Of a stretch of DNA of 41,317 bases, positions 18,197 through 27,690 are shown piece by piece. This DNA is from an uncultured Akkermansia sp. (GTDB taxonomy: Bacteria; Verrucomicrobiota; Verrucomicrobiia; Verrucomicrobiales; Akkermansiaceae): assembly GCA_947630815.1 (NCBI GenBank), contig CANRJD010000006.1:1-41317 (forward strand), in the 5' to 3' direction. Within the stretch, counting starts at the first letter, position 1; each line of letters begins with the position of its first letter. The translations under genes and the position numbers were made by a program. Below the pieces are notes generated by a model. The model saw only the letters and a program-made list of their open reading frames with translations. It did not search any database and was not told the origin of the DNA.

Positions 18197-21033
18197 TTTA
18201 GGATGATTTCGTTGATGAATTTGTCAGTTTGTTGCGGGACTATAAGCCGAAGTGGCTGCTCGCCCTGCGGCAAACTAAAGCGGCGCAAGTGAGAGGAGGC
18301 GGAAATCTCCTGCGCACCCTCAATACTGCAGTCGGCAGTGCCCACCACAATGGCTTCCCGCACGCCAGGCGGGCGGGGAACAGTGATGAACACTTCTTTC
18401 GATCCGCAGGTTACACCCGTTGTCAGGTCTTGATCGGTGATCAGCTGCGCTGCGATAGTCCTCTCCCCGGCTGCATAACCCACGCAAAAGCGAGTGAGCC
18501 GAATTTGCCGGGGCTCCGTGCCGGTATTTGTCAGTCGCATGGAACGGATGGGGTGCTGCACGGGCTTTTTGATGAAGATGACACCATGATCGCTCTGGGG
18601 CTGCACAGGAATTTTATGCCCGTCTTCATCAGTGAGTTCCAACGTTCCCCAACGCTCCACCTCATCGTTCTCGAGATTGATTTCAATGTAAAGAGGATCC
18701 ACCAAACCCGGCACCTGCAAATCGAGGAACTCACCCGGACGCATGGTAAGTACTTCCATGACGCGCTCGATACCCACCGTGTCCTGACGTTCCACAGCAC
18801 GCAACTTGGGTCGATCACTCATATTACTTGCGGCACAGGGGACCGGAATGCGATTAATGGCAAACTCATAAATGGACACCCACTTATCAGCCGGCTGGGT
18901 GATGCGGAAACGCACCATACGCGCACGCACCGGGTGGGCTCCCAAATTGAGCACGACCACCGGACCGCCGCACTCCCCGCCAATAGCGCTCCAATGCTCC
19001 CCGTCGTCAGATACCTCGAACTGTCCCTGCGGCACATAGTCCAGGGGGCGCCCCCCTCCCATCAACATATTCACGCGGCGAATAACCACTGGAGAGCCGA
19101 AGTCCAGGCAGAACCAATCTCCTTCTCGCTGTATTGCTTGGCTAGACCAAAAAGTATCAGGATTACCATCCCGTATGGCTTGATTGTTGTTATTTGCATC
19201 ACCGCAGCTGGTGGAAAAGACAGGCCACACACGATCCCGCCCGGCCAGGAGAGCATCAATAAAATGGTTGTTGTACTCCACGGCTTTGAGAAGTGCAGGT
19301 CCCATGGCATACATGGCCACCTCTACGTCATTTGCGCCGATAATTTGGTGACCATTCCAACCTCTGCGTTGCGTGGTGCGCATCTTGTTCATCACATCCA
19401 CAGCGTCCATGAAAATGGGGAGTTTTTTGTCCGCGTCCGGCTCCAGCAGAGTCTGCATAGCTAGAATACCGGCATGTCCCAGCATTTCAAACTGCGTCAA
19501 CCAAGGCAATATCTCATCGTGCAGCCGACCGGGAGCATCAAGGAGCTGTTGACCAGCCTGCCGAATACGACCATACTCCTCTGCAAGCACACGAGCGCTC
19601 TCGAAATCCTGTTTTTCTTCCTCCAAACTAGTCACGAGTTTCTTCGCGATAGCAGCGCTATGGGTAGATTCCTCACGCTCGTAACCGTGACCATTTGGCA
19701 ACAGATAGGAATTATGTTCACAAAAGAGTTTCATGGCCTCCAACTGCTGAGGATAGAGGCGAGCAATCCCCTGCTCCCACGTGCGAAGCGAATCGTAACG
19801 CACAATATTCCAAGTGTAATTTGCCACGCCGAAAAGTCCCACCTTGCTGGCTTCGGCCTCGGCCATGGGATTGGCAACAAAACCGCTCATCTGCGACTTC
19901 ATCTCCTCCTCGGTTCCTAAGCCATAGGCCCGCCCCATGGAAAGGCGATTGGGTTTGAAATCATTGCACGGCCAGTTCCACCAAATGAAGGAGGGACGAC
20001 CCAAGTGGTGATTCACCCAACGCTGTCCTTCCAGCGTAATATCACCCACGACAGTATTACCCGTCCACATCACGCGGATGGCGGGGTCCAACCCCTCACC
20101 CAACGTGTGCAATTCATCCGGTCTAGCCCAGCTCCGATTATAACCAGAGGGACAAATGATAAGGGTTTGATTCACGTCCGGGTGCTTGCGGATAAAATTT
20201 TCCAAGATGTAATTGGTGAGCTGAACCTGCCGCCGGGCATGCCCAATCTCACCGGTTGTGTCATCAAATAGCAGCCCGAAGTCACGCACGCCCAAATCAT
20301 ACATGTTCTCAAGCTTGCGGCAAAGTGCCTCCAGCTGCTGCCGTCCCTCATCTACCTCCCAGCGCACAGTGTTGGAGGGGTGAATGGCCCACACAAAACG
20401 CACATGGTTTCTATGCGCACAATCCACCAATTCACGCACTTCTTGCGCCTTCTCAGGTGGGTAAGGTTCATAGCACCCCTGACCGTGGTGGTAAGGATCG
20501 TCTTTCGGCGCATAAATGTAAACATTCATCTTGTTGCGCCCATAGAATGCAAACTGGGAGCATCGATCCTCCTTACTCCAAGGTACGCCGTAATACCCTT
20601 CCACCACTCCGCGGTACGGCAGGTCTGGCCAATCCACCACCAAACAGACCGGTAATTCTCCCAGCCTTGCCACTTGACCGATGTCCATTTGAGGAAAAGG
20701 ATCCTCTTGGGCATTGGTTGCCCCCGGCACGCCTCGCAGTAGCTGACTAAGTGTTTGCTTGGCGTAGTACAAGCCATCCTCATCATTGGCCCACACTTCC
20801 GCCCGGCCTGCCGTAATGCGCAGAGCGTACCCCCCCGCAACACCTTGGGGAAGTCCATTCCAGATATCGCCGGAGCTGCTTCCGTCGCGCATGTGGACGG
20901 CCACCTCCTGCACACGCGTGGTCTGCCCCGCAAGCTCGCAAAGTTTCGGGGTGGGGAATACCAAACTATCACTAGCCGACACCATAGCCACCATGGCGAA
21001 AATGAAAAGAAAAATCGTTCGTGAATAACTCAT
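18193..21033 (-). CDS. Exported GH84 beta-N-acetylglucosaminidase with C-terminal discoidin-like domain
   Basis: A 946-residue glycoside hydrolase. A signal peptide (1-20) is followed by an N-terminal alpha/beta domain typical of hexosaminidases. The GH84 barrel begins with RGVVEGYYGVPWS (141-153), contains KMNVYIYAPKDDPYH, and has the catalytic aspartate pair D257-D258 in LLFDDTTGEI, the residues used for substrate-assisted catalysis. A discoidin/CBM32-like domain follows (AIRDGNPDTFWSS to about residue 715), then further beta-rich sequence. The family cleaves beta-linked GlcNAc from glycoproteins such as mucins or O-GlcNAc proteins, and some members degrade hyaluronan. The gene overlaps the upstream HAD gene and the downstream pseudoenzyme by 4 bases each, so all are translated together. 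It probably acts in the periplasm or at the surface on host glycans. Confidence 0.92.
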   Translation of the reverse strand: MSYSRTIFLFIFAMVAMVSASDSLVFPTPKLCELAGQTTRVQEVAVHMRDGSSSGDIWNGLPQGVAGGYALRITAGRAEVWANDEDGLYYAKQTLSQLLRGVPGATNAQEDPFPQMDIGQVARLGELPVCLVVDWPDLPYRGVVEGYYGVPWSKEDRCSQFAFYGRNKMNVYIYAPKDDPYHHGQGCYEPYPPEKAQEVRELVDCAHRNHVRFVWAIHPSNTVRWEVDEGRQQLEALCRKLENMYDLGVRDFGLLFDDTTGEIGHARRQVQLTNYILENFIRKHPDVNQTLIICPSGYNRSWARPDELHTLGEGLDPAIRVMWTGNTVVGDITLEGQRWVNHHLGRPSFIWWNWPCNDFKPNRLSMGRAYGLGTEEEMKSQMSGFVANPMAEAEASKVGLFGVANYTWNIVRYDSLRTWEQGIARLYPQQLEAMKLFCEHNSYLLPNGHGYEREESTHSAAIAKKLVTSLEEEKQDFESARVLAEEYGRIRQAGQQLLDAPGRLHDEILPWLTQFEMLGHAGILAMQTLLEPDADKKLPIFMDAVDVMNKMRTTQRRGWNGHQIIGANDVEVAMYAMGPALLKAVEYNNHFIDALLAGRDRVWPVFSTSCGDANNNNQAIRDGNPDTFWSSQAIQREGDWFCLDFGSPVVIRRVNMLMGGGRPLDYVPQGQFEVSDDGEHWSAIGGECGGPVVVLNLGAHPVRARMVRFRITQPADKWVSIYEFAINRIPVPCAASNMSDRPKLRAVERQDTVGIERVMEVLTMRPGEFLDLQVPGLVDPLYIEINLENDEVERWGTLELTDEDGHKIPVQPQSDHGVIFIKKPVQHPIRSMRLTNTGTEPRQIRLTRFCVGYAAGERTIAAQLITDQDLTTGVTCGSKEVFITVPRPPGVREAIVVGTADCSIEGAQEISASSHLRRFSLPQGEQPLRLIVPQQTDKFINEIILK

Positions 21034-21692
21034 AGCTGACTCATATTGTTTACAACGGTTTCTAATTCCTCAATAGTTTTTACATAAGCGTCCGGTCGCT
21101 GAGTACGACAGGAAAATTCATATCGAGAGGCATCCGGCGCCCAAGCCGCGCACGCCACGCGCACCCCGGCCTGGCGCGCTTGTTGGATATCCGTAGGCAT
21201 GTCCCCCACATAAAGGACCTCCTGCGGATTCAGCCCCGTGCATTGCATGTACTCCCGCATACGCTGAGCCTTAACGTTACAATATGGATCACCGTACAGG
21301 CACATTTCAAAATTTTCGTTCAAACCGAAGAAACGCAACGTAGGCAGGGCGGTGTAGGACTCCTTGCCGGTCACAACAGCCAACCGAAGACCCGCTGCTG
21401 CCAATCGTCCCAACAACTCTCTCACCCCCGCGAAGGGATGAGGGGCATACTCTGCATGCAGCCGTTCATATACATCTGCGAACTTCGCTATTGGCAACTC
21501 CGGATCGTCCGGTGACATACCGAGGAGTCCACCAAGAACACCCCGATCACTCAGTCCGAATAGAGCCTCCACCTCTTCCGCCTCCGGGATCCGACCTGTC
21601 AACTCACCTACGCAGCGTCTATAGCTCTCCACACACAGGGGGAGTGTGTCCCCTAGCGTCCCATCCATGTCGAATATTACTGCCCTGAGCAT
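21030..21692 (-). CDS. HAD-superfamily phosphatase (phosphoglycolate-phosphatase-like)
   Basis: A 220-residue HAD hydrolase of subfamily IA: motif I FDMDGTLGD with D8 and D10, motif II VTGKE, the motif III lysine around NVKAQ, and motif IV VGDMPTDI. It resembles phosphoglycolate phosphatase and related small phosphatases; the substrate is unknown. The stop overlaps the GH84 start by 4 bases (ATGA), placing a cytosolic phosphatase first in a glycan-degradation operon, where it might handle a phosphorylated sugar product. That link is inference. No convincing promoter is visible between it and the tRNA gene. Confidence 0.85.
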   Translation of the reverse strand: MLRAVIFDMDGTLGDTLPLCVESYRRCVGELTGRIPEAEEVEALFGLSDRGVLGGLLGMSPDDPELPIAKFADVYERLHAEYAPHPFAGVRELLGRLAAAGLRLAVVTGKESYTALPTLRFFGLNENFEMCLYGDPYCNVKAQRMREYMQCTGLNPQEVLYVGDMPTDIQQARQAGVRVACAAWAPDASRYEFSCRTQRPDAYVKTIEELETVVNNMSQL

Positions 21693-21801
21693 ACCCTATC
21701 TCGACTCACCAACGTTGCATAGCACTTTAGCATAATCCGCCGTCCATAGCAAACCCAAAAATCCGCTTCTCCCTCTTTTCCCGCATCAGCCTCATCACGC
21801 A

Positions 21802-21828
21802 GAAAGGCTTGCAATAAGCAAGCCTTTC
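21802..21828 (-). terminator. Hairpin after tRNA-Leu, candidate terminator
   Basis: A perfect 11-base stem GAAAGGCTTGC / GCAAGCCTTTC with a 5-base loop lies 11 bases past the tRNA 3' end. There is no long T-run after it on the - strand, so termination may be partial. Confidence 0.6.
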
Positions 21829-21839
21829 AATGAAACCGC

Positions 21840-21921
21840 TACGCACGAGAGGACTCGAACCTCCACGGTGTTACCCACTAGAACCTGAAACTAGCGCGTC
21901 TACCAATTCCGCCACGTGCGC
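21840..21921 (-). tRNA. tRNA-Leu (anticodon CAG)
   Basis: Read on the - strand it folds as a class II tRNA. The acceptor strand GCGCACG pairs with CGTGCGT (one G-T pair) and the discriminator is A. The D-arm is GGCGGAATTGGTAGACGC, the anticodon loop TTCAGGT has CAG at 34-36, a long variable arm TGGGTAACACC follows, and the T-arm is GGAGGTTCGAGTCCTC. The layout matches bacterial tRNA-Leu that reads CUG. The CCA end is not encoded. The last pair of the anticodon stem is a T-T mismatch. Confidence 0.95.
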
Positions 21922-22062
21922 GTCACGGTACGATGTCGTCCGCCACATTGAAGCACACTTTCCCGACAGGTGCAAGACTAAAATTCACTCGGAAAAGATT
22001 TTTTTGCCGCACATAGGAATCAGCACTAAATAACAAATTGTAAGACAGTGTAAAAATTATGA

Positions 22063-22108
22063 TTGACTTGAGGTATAAGATCGCTATAATACACACGGTG
22101 CCGTGTGT
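22063..22108 (+). promoter_or_regulatory. Promoter of the outer-membrane protein gene with overlapping inverted repeat
   Basis: TTGACT (22063-22068), a 16-base spacer and a perfect TATAAT (22085-22090) form a near-consensus promoter. It is followed at once by ACACACGG-TG-CCGTGTGT (22091-22108), an 8-base inverted repeat covering the expected transcription start. It could be an operator or a 5' hairpin. The leader before the ATG is about 80 bases. Confidence 0.75.
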
Positions 22109-22176
22109 AGCTGTTCGAGTGGCTCTCAGTGAGCTGCGAGACAAGGAAACGGTTAAAACACCCTATACTACGTAAC

Positions 22177-23136
22177 ATGAAAGTTCGATATTCAATACTT
22201 GCAGTGGCGGCAATGTTGACGCCAGTAATGGCGGCGGAACCGATCTCCGCAGAGGCATTTGCTCAGCTTCCGGCTCTCTCTGCGAAGCGCCTGTCAGGCT
22301 CTTTTACGATGGGCTATGATACCAACTACGTGGGGCGTGGCCTTGTGATCTCACACTCTGTGGCCGAAGGCGACAGTTCAGAGCTGGCTGCCTTGAAGCT
22401 CAATTACGACATCGGTCACAAGCAACAGCAGTGGAGCATCGACAGCGCGATTGCATACAAAGCTGTGAGCTCTGGTCACACAATGTACGGGCCTGCAGCG
22501 TACACAAACATCAATGAACAGATAGGGGCCCCCATAGTACAGCCTCGCAATGTAGAAAATGAATTTGCGGTGCTGACCGCCGTGAAGTACAGCGGCAAGA
22601 AGGGGCATGTGTCACTGGGTCACGAGTTTGTACACGGCGGCTTGCTGGGTGCTTTTGCCAAGCACTTCCGCCAACAGAGCGCCTCGTGCGTGAATGAGGT
22701 CTATTTGGAAACGGTATGGACGCCTGCGAAGTGGGCAGAGGTCGGACATACCTTGCGCTTGAGTTTTCAGGGCGTGCAGGGCTGGTGGTTCGAGCCGTAC
22801 GTGACCTTCAAAGCCCCCATCATTGGGCGGGGTGAACACGTGAAGATGGCTGGTTTGCTCACCTTTGCTATGAGCGCAACGGCAAATTACTTTGACGAAG
22901 GCCACAATGCTAATGCAAATGGCGCGCAGGCTTTCTGGATTAAGCTCTCAACGCCATACTTTGCCACCAAGCGCTTTGTCATTACCCCGGCGGTGAGCTT
23001 TAACTGGCTTGGAGCCGGTGCTCAGAAGGCGGCTAAAACATCCCTACTTCGTTCGCTCTCCGGAGGAGACAGCACGCTGGTGCCATACCGCAATTTCGGC
23101 GTTGTTGGCAGCGTCGCGTGTACGTACCTGTTCTAA
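22177..23136 (+). CDS. Outer-membrane beta-barrel protein
   Basis: A 319-residue exported protein. Signal peptide MKVRYSILAVAAMLTPVMA precedes AEP. The mature sequence is rich in alternating polar/aromatic strands (GSFTMGYDTNYVGRG, SIDSAIAYKA, LRLSFQGVQGWWFEPYVTF) and ends in a phenylalanine (CTYLF), the C-terminal signature recognised by the barrel assembly machinery. I know of no precise family; it may be a small channel or adhesin. I chose the ATG at 22177 because the signal peptide starts there; the upstream 16 in-frame codons carry no signal sequence. It has its own promoter and terminator, so it is monocistronic, and a consensus promoter suggests strong expression. Confidence 0.8.
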   Translation: MKVRYSILAVAAMLTPVMAAEPISAEAFAQLPALSAKRLSGSFTMGYDTNYVGRGLVISHSVAEGDSSELAALKLNYDIGHKQQQWSIDSAIAYKAVSSGHTMYGPAAYTNINEQIGAPIVQPRNVENEFAVLTAVKYSGKKGHVSLGHEFVHGGLLGAFAKHFRQQSASCVNEVYLETVWTPAKWAEVGHTLRLSFQGVQGWWFEPYVTFKAPIIGRGEHVKMAGLLTFAMSATANYFDEGHNANANGAQAFWIKLSTPYFATKRFVITPAVSFNWLGAGAQKAAKTSLLRSLSGGDSTLVPYRNFGVVGSVACTYLF

Positions 23137-23168
23137 TCTGTACGAGATAGAATCACCCTTGAATAATC

Positions 23169-23205
23169 AGGGCGGGCCTGCCCGCAAGCAGGCTCGCCCT
23201 TCTTT
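23169..23205 (+). terminator. Rho-independent terminator of the outer-membrane protein gene
   Basis: AGGGCGGGCCTGC and GCAGGCTCGCCCT form a 13-pair stem with one G-T pair and a 6-base loop, followed by TCTTTC. Confidence 0.85.
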
Positions 23206-23289
23206 CACACCCCAAAGCATGACAAAAACTGAGCTGGATGCTCTCTGCACAAGAGCGCGCGGCTCTCCTACCGCCCAGCGGCGACGACT

Positions 23290-25473
23290 ATGACCAACCT
23301 GAATGTACACGGGCAAGAAAATGTTGTAGTTCCCGGATTCTACATGCCCAACCGCCTGAGCGTGCAGGCGTGCAAAACACTTAATTACCTGCTACAGGGC
23401 AGGCTCTGCTACATCACGGATGATGCATTCCCCCCAGCGCCGGATATCGAGGAATACTTGAGCAAAAAGCATATTCCTCTCCACCACTTCAATTTCCGTC
23501 ACGGCACGCCTCTGTCAGCCCGAGAGTGTATTCACGACCTGTTCCAACGAGGGAGAAACGTCATTTTTCTTCCGGGTCAGCTGGCGCGCGTACGTGGGGC
23601 GCTCACCGATGTTCCTTCCCTTTTTCTTGAGTGCGTGGAGCACATGAATATGCCGGTGGTGCCGCTTTTTTTGGGGTATTACGGCACGAGCTTTGATACG
23701 TTGTACCGAGAGGAGCCGGAAAAAGACAGTCGGGAGGAGTTCTATGTGCTGCCTCAGTTACCTGCCGGAACGAAGAGCATGGGAGCGCGACTGCTTTCGG
23801 TGTGGATGGAAAAAGGAATGGAAGTATTCTCAGCGCAGCCGCTTCTGCAGGAATCCCTAACTACCCACTTAGTTCGCTCCCTGCACAAATACGGTGGAAC
23901 AATGATGATAGACGGCACGAGCCACTCCTCTGTGCCATATTACAAAATATTGGGTGTGGCCATGACTGCTGCCCAGCGTCTGCGCAAGCGCGGGGACAAG
24001 CGCATCGGTGTCATATTGCCACCGGGACCGGGTGGTACGATCTGCCTGTTGGCCTGCATGCTGGCAGGGGTCACGCCGGTGATGATCAACTACGCAACCT
24101 CACGCGCATCCTTCGAGAGCACAGTGAAGCAGGCTGAACTCAAAACTTTCATGACGGCTCGACTGTTCATGAAAAAGTTGCCTAATTTCTCATGGCCTCC
24201 CATGGAGCAAATCATCCTCGTGGAAGATTTTCTGCTCTCTCTGCCAAAATTATCTCTCATTGCAAATGTGCTAATGGCACGGTTTGCACCGGCGAGTGTG
24301 CTCTGCAAAATGCACAACACCGATGCGCGCCATGGAGAGGACGAAGCGGTGATGCTTTTCACAGCCGGATCAACCGGTGAACCAAAGGGAGTGACGCTTA
24401 CTCACCGCATGATAATGGCCAACATTGCGCAGAGCTGCTGTCGGTTGTCGCTGGATAAGGAACGCATTTTGGGTAGTTTGCCCCTGTTCCATAGCTTTGG
24501 ACTCACCATAGCGCTGGTGTTGCCCCTACTCAAGGGGCGTCCTATCTGTACCTATCCCAATCCGACAGAGGCGCGCACCCTCTGCGAGCTTGTTGAAAAA
24601 CACAAACTTACCATGCTGTGTGCCACGCCGACCTTTGCACGTACTATGCTGCGCCGCGCGGAAGCCTACACTTTCGCTACCGTACGCTATTTTATCGTAG
24701 GAGCGGAGCGCTTGCAGCCGGAGCTGGAGAAGGAATTTATGACGCACTGCGGTGTGCAGCTTCTGGAGGGCTATGGACTCACGGAGGCGGCTCCTGTGTG
24801 TTCGGTAAACCTGCCGGATGGAGAACGCGTTCGGGGCTCAGCCTTCGCCATACCGAGCATCAAGTCCGGTACCATCGGACAACTCCTGCCCGGCATCGCA
24901 GTGCGCATCACCGATTTGGAGGATGACGAGAAGATTCTCCCCCTCACCCAACGCGGGATGATTTGGATCAAGGGAGCCAATATTTTCCGTGGTTACGTGA
25001 ACAAGCCCGAGTTTAATAAGTCCATCTTCAAATATGGCTGGTTCAAAAGTGGTGACATCGGGCAGATGGATCTCCACGGTTTCATAACACTGACTGGTCG
25101 TCTCTCGCGCATTTCCAAGATTGGTGGTGAAATGGTGCCCCACGAGGCTGTAGAAACAGCCATTTCCGAAATCCTTAAGCTCAACGCCGAGGATGGAATC
25201 CAGATATCAATCACCGGTGTTCTTGATGAGCAGAAGGGCGAAACCTTAGTGCTCCTCTCTGCCATACCCGAACACGCAGACCCCGTCGTAGAGCGTGAGG
25301 TGCTCGCTATGCTGCACACCGAGCTTGCAAAGCGTGGCCTGCCTAATCTGTGGGCTCCGCGGTATTTAGTGGCAGTTTCGTCTATACCGGTACTGGCGAG
25401 TGGCAAACAAGACCTGCTGCGCTGTCGTCAGCTCGCCGAGGAAGCGATCTTCGGCCAACAGGAGGGGAGATAA
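23290..25473 (+). CDS. Aas-like acyl-ACP/acyl-CoA ligase with degenerate acyltransferase-like N terminus
   Basis: A 727-residue adenylate-forming ligase. The P-loop LFTAGSTGEPKG is at 356-367, EGYGLTEAAP and GWFKSGDIG follow, and the hinge/lysine region is GRLSRISKIGGEM. It activates a fatty acid with ATP for transfer to CoA or acyl carrier protein. The first 190 residues resemble the PlsC-like half of bifunctional Aas proteins: VIFLPGQLARVRGAL stands where FPEGR is expected, and PVVPLFLGYYG matches the following strand. The HX4D catalytic motif of PlsC is not recognisable, so the acyltransferase half looks inactive. It would recycle fatty acids for membrane lipid. The gene is monocistronic, with 137 bases before a convergent rhodanese gene in which I see no terminator. 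Confidence 0.85.
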   Translation: MTNLNVHGQENVVVPGFYMPNRLSVQACKTLNYLLQGRLCYITDDAFPPAPDIEEYLSKKHIPLHHFNFRHGTPLSARECIHDLFQRGRNVIFLPGQLARVRGALTDVPSLFLECVEHMNMPVVPLFLGYYGTSFDTLYREEPEKDSREEFYVLPQLPAGTKSMGARLLSVWMEKGMEVFSAQPLLQESLTTHLVRSLHKYGGTMMIDGTSHSSVPYYKILGVAMTAAQRLRKRGDKRIGVILPPGPGGTICLLACMLAGVTPVMINYATSRASFESTVKQAELKTFMTARLFMKKLPNFSWPPMEQIILVEDFLLSLPKLSLIANVLMARFAPASVLCKMHNTDARHGEDEAVMLFTAGSTGEPKGVTLTHRMIMANIAQSCCRLSLDKERILGSLPLFHSFGLTIALVLPLLKGRPICTYPNPTEARTLCELVEKHKLTMLCATPTFARTMLRRAEAYTFATVRYFIVGAERLQPELEKEFMTHCGVQLLEGYGLTEAAPVCSVNLPDGERVRGSAFAIPSIKSGTIGQLLPGIAVRITDLEDDEKILPLTQRGMIWIKGANIFRGYVNKPEFNKSIFKYGWFKSGDIGQMDLHGFITLTGRLSRISKIGGEMVPHEAVETAISEILKLNAEDGIQISITGVLDEQKGETLVLLSAIPEHADPVVEREVLAMLHTELAKRGLPNLWAPRYLVAVSSIPVLASGKQDLLRCRQLAEEAIFGQQEGR

Positions 25474-25610
25474 ACCGCATTTGCCCCCATAAACTTTCTC
25501 CATGTCCATTCAATCATTCTCCCACGCGTCTCATGGAAAATAGACGATGGAAATGGAGCCTCCTTTTGCCACTGCTACTGCTCCGACCTTGCACGTTCCC
25601 CTGCCCTGCC

Positions 25611-26120
25611 TCACTCTTCCGCGATGCCCGCGCGCTTAAGAGCAGGCCAACCGCCTTCCAGCACATAGATGGGAGCCCGGATAAGGCCCGTATCGCGCAG
25701 TTCCTGCGCCACTTGGTCGGAGGAGTTGCAACTCTCCGTGCAAAAAACCACGATGCACTCTCCCCGGGCGTGAGCGGACATGAGACGCTCGATAGCTGCA
25801 TCTAAAAGCTGCTGCATGGCAACCCCCGGACGAATCGGGAACATGCGATCGTCCGGGAACATGAGGTGATTGAGTTCAAAGTCGCTCTCACTGCGCGCAT
25901 CCACCCACACAACTTTGTAGTGCTTTGGGTTACGCGGATCCTTTTGGAGGGAGAAGAGTGTTTCCAGACAAATGTGGCCGGGCGGCAGCTGATTCTGCAC
26001 GCAGGGTGGCAAACGGCGAGGGGCAAAATAAAGCGTATCAAGCCCATAGAGCAACCCGGCAAGCACCAAGATACCCAACCCAAAGCGTATCATCTGGGCA
26101 AAAGTATCTCTCATGGCCAA
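25611..26120 (-). CDS. Membrane-anchored rhodanese-domain protein
   Basis: A 169-residue protein with one N-terminal membrane helix (about 11-31) and a single rhodanese domain (about 65-165). The aspartate-containing WVDARSESDF strand is typical, and the active-site loop begins with C127 in VVFCTESCNSSDQ, followed by YVLEGGWPAL. Single-domain rhodaneses carry sulfur or act as redox or regulatory modules. Whether the domain faces the periplasm is likely but not shown. It is the last gene after pgi, with a 22-base gap. Start could be 26120 or the ATG two codons further on. Confidence 0.82.
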   Translation of the reverse strand: MAMRDTFAQMIRFGLGILVLAGLLYGLDTLYFAPRRLPPCVQNQLPPGHICLETLFSLQKDPRNPKHYKVVWVDARSESDFELNHLMFPDDRMFPIRPGVAMQQLLDAAIERLMSAHARGECIVVFCTESCNSSDQVAQELRDTGLIRAPIYVLEGGWPALKRAGIAEE

Positions 26121-26142
26121 TGTAAGGAAAATTAGGCGCGTT

Positions 26143-27675
26143 TCAGCTCACCGAGCAGAAGGTATCCTGTTGCACATCGTCAGCCATGTGCTGCTGCGCT
26201 TTACCGCTTTCCGCCAGGTGTACCAATGCGTGATAAGTGTCCTCTTCATCGGAACCCAATTCAGCGGCAATCTGAGCAGCCGTTGCCGGTTGAGCTGTGA
26301 GTTGAGCACGCACCTGCGCCATGAGCTTCAGGAAAGATCCGGCGGCCTTTTTACCGGCTTGAACGCCGGGCTGGTGGTAGGCGTTAATGTGAATGAGACT
26401 CGCGTAGAAGCCAACTGCACGCTCGAAAAGGGCTATGAGGGCACCAAGGGAGGTCTCGCACACTGTGGGGATGGAGATCGTGATGCTGGAACGCCCACGT
26501 TCCGCCAACGCTTTGCGAGTTCCGCGCATAAAGCCCTGCAAGTAATCGCCGGCAGTGAATCCCGGCTCCACCTCCACATCGTCATTCACGCAGCGGCGCA
26601 CTTCAATAAAGGTGACGAAAAAGTTGTCTAATCCATCGCGCAACTGCTGCACGTAAGCATGCTGATCGGTCGAGCCTTTGTTGCCATAAACCGAAATACC
26701 TTGGTGTACCTCAGAGCCATCCAAATCCAGCTCCTTTCCCAAGGACTCCATGATGAGCTGCTGCAGATATTTGGAGAAGAGTACGAGACTGTCTTTGTAG
26801 GGAAGAACGACCATGTCTTTAGAGCCATGACCGCCGCCCACAGCGTACCAAGCAAGCGCAAGGCGCATGGCAGCGTTGCGGCTGGTGTCGCGGGTGCGAG
26901 TGTGGGCATCCATCTGCGCCGCACCCTGGAGAAGAGCATCAATATCCACTCCCTGCAGCGCGGCAGGCAGCATACCAACGACAGATGTTTCGGAAGTGCG
27001 GCCGCCCACCCAATCCTCCATCGGAAAACGTTGCAGCCAGCCTTCCGCCAGTGCCACCTTGTCCAGCTGGGAATCTACACCGGTGACGGCTACGGCCTGC
27101 TTGGCGAAGGAGAATCCGTGCTCACGGAAAAAGGCTTGTGCGCAAACCATGCCATTGCGGGTTTCCGGCGTGCCGCCGCTCTTGGAAATGACCACCGCGA
27201 GCGTACTCTTCAACGGCAAGCGATTCAATACGCGATGCATACCGTCCGGATCCGTGTTGTCCAAGAAATGCATGGCAAGTCCCTGCGTCGGGAGGGCATC
27301 TGCTACAAGCTCTGGACCGAGAGCAGAGCCACCGATACCAATGACGAGGCAGTCTGAAAAAGGAACACCGCCCGGGGCCGTGATACGTCCGGCGTGAACA
27401 TCTGCCGCAAACTGCTTGATCTGCGCGAGGGGCTCATCGATCTTTTCACGCAACTCGGGGGTAGGTGCCAATGAGCTGTTTCGCAGCCAGTAATGGCCAA
27501 CCATGCGATTTTCATCCGGATTGGCAATGGCTCCACCCTCCAGAGCCTCCATCTCAGTATATGCTCGCTGCACGAGCGCGTCCATTCCGGCATCCGGATC
27601 GGTAGAAAGTTTCGAAAAGTCCAGTGTAACACCCATCTCCGGATAGCGCAATAAACAAGCGGCGTAGTTCTTCAT
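26143..27675 (-). CDS. pgi: Glucose-6-phosphate isomerase
   Basis: A 510-residue enzyme that interconverts glucose 6-phosphate and fructose 6-phosphate in glycolysis. Family landmarks are [23 protein letters not shown], the phosphate-binding [41 protein letters not shown], and the late [15 protein letters not shown] with the catalytic lysine region. The length fits the family. It lies 15 bases after dus and 22 bases before the rhodanese gene on the - strand, so the three are probably co-transcribed. No promoter of its own is visible. Confidence 0.96.
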   Translation of the reverse strand: MKNYAACLLRYPEMGVTLDFSKLSTDPDAGMDALVQRAYTEMEALEGGAIANPDENRMVGHYWLRNSSLAPTPELREKIDEPLAQIKQFAADVHAGRITAPGGVPFSDCLVIGIGGSALGPELVADALPTQGLAMHFLDNTDPDGMHRVLNRLPLKSTLAVVISKSGGTPETRNGMVCAQAFFREHGFSFAKQAVAVTGVDSQLDKVALAEGWLQRFPMEDWVGGRTSETSVVGMLPAALQGVDIDALLQGAAQMDAHTRTRDTSRNAAMRLALAWYAVGGGHGSKDMVVLPYKDSLVLFSKYLQQLIMESLGKELDLDGSEVHQGISVYGNKGSTDQHAYVQQLRDGLDNFFVTFIEVRRCVNDDVEVEPGFTAGDYLQGFMRGTRKALAERGRSSITISIPTVCETSLGALIALFERAVGFYASLIHINAYHQPGVQAGKKAAGSFLKLMAQVRAQLTAQPATAAQIAAELGSDEEDTYHALVHLAESGKAQQHMADDVQQDTFCSVS

Positions 27676-27690
27676 GACGCGCGGATTATA

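Noticed and set aside
18229..20972. Long + strand ORFs opposite the GH84 gene
   Set aside because: They are shadows of a gene with all catalytic motifs on the - strand. Their translations are rich in H, R and P with no domain.
25533..25805. Signal-peptide-like ORF (MENRRWKWSLLLPLLLL) opposite the rhodanese gene
   Set aside because: Most of it is antisense to the well-supported rhodanese domain. The hydrophobic start is short and isolated.
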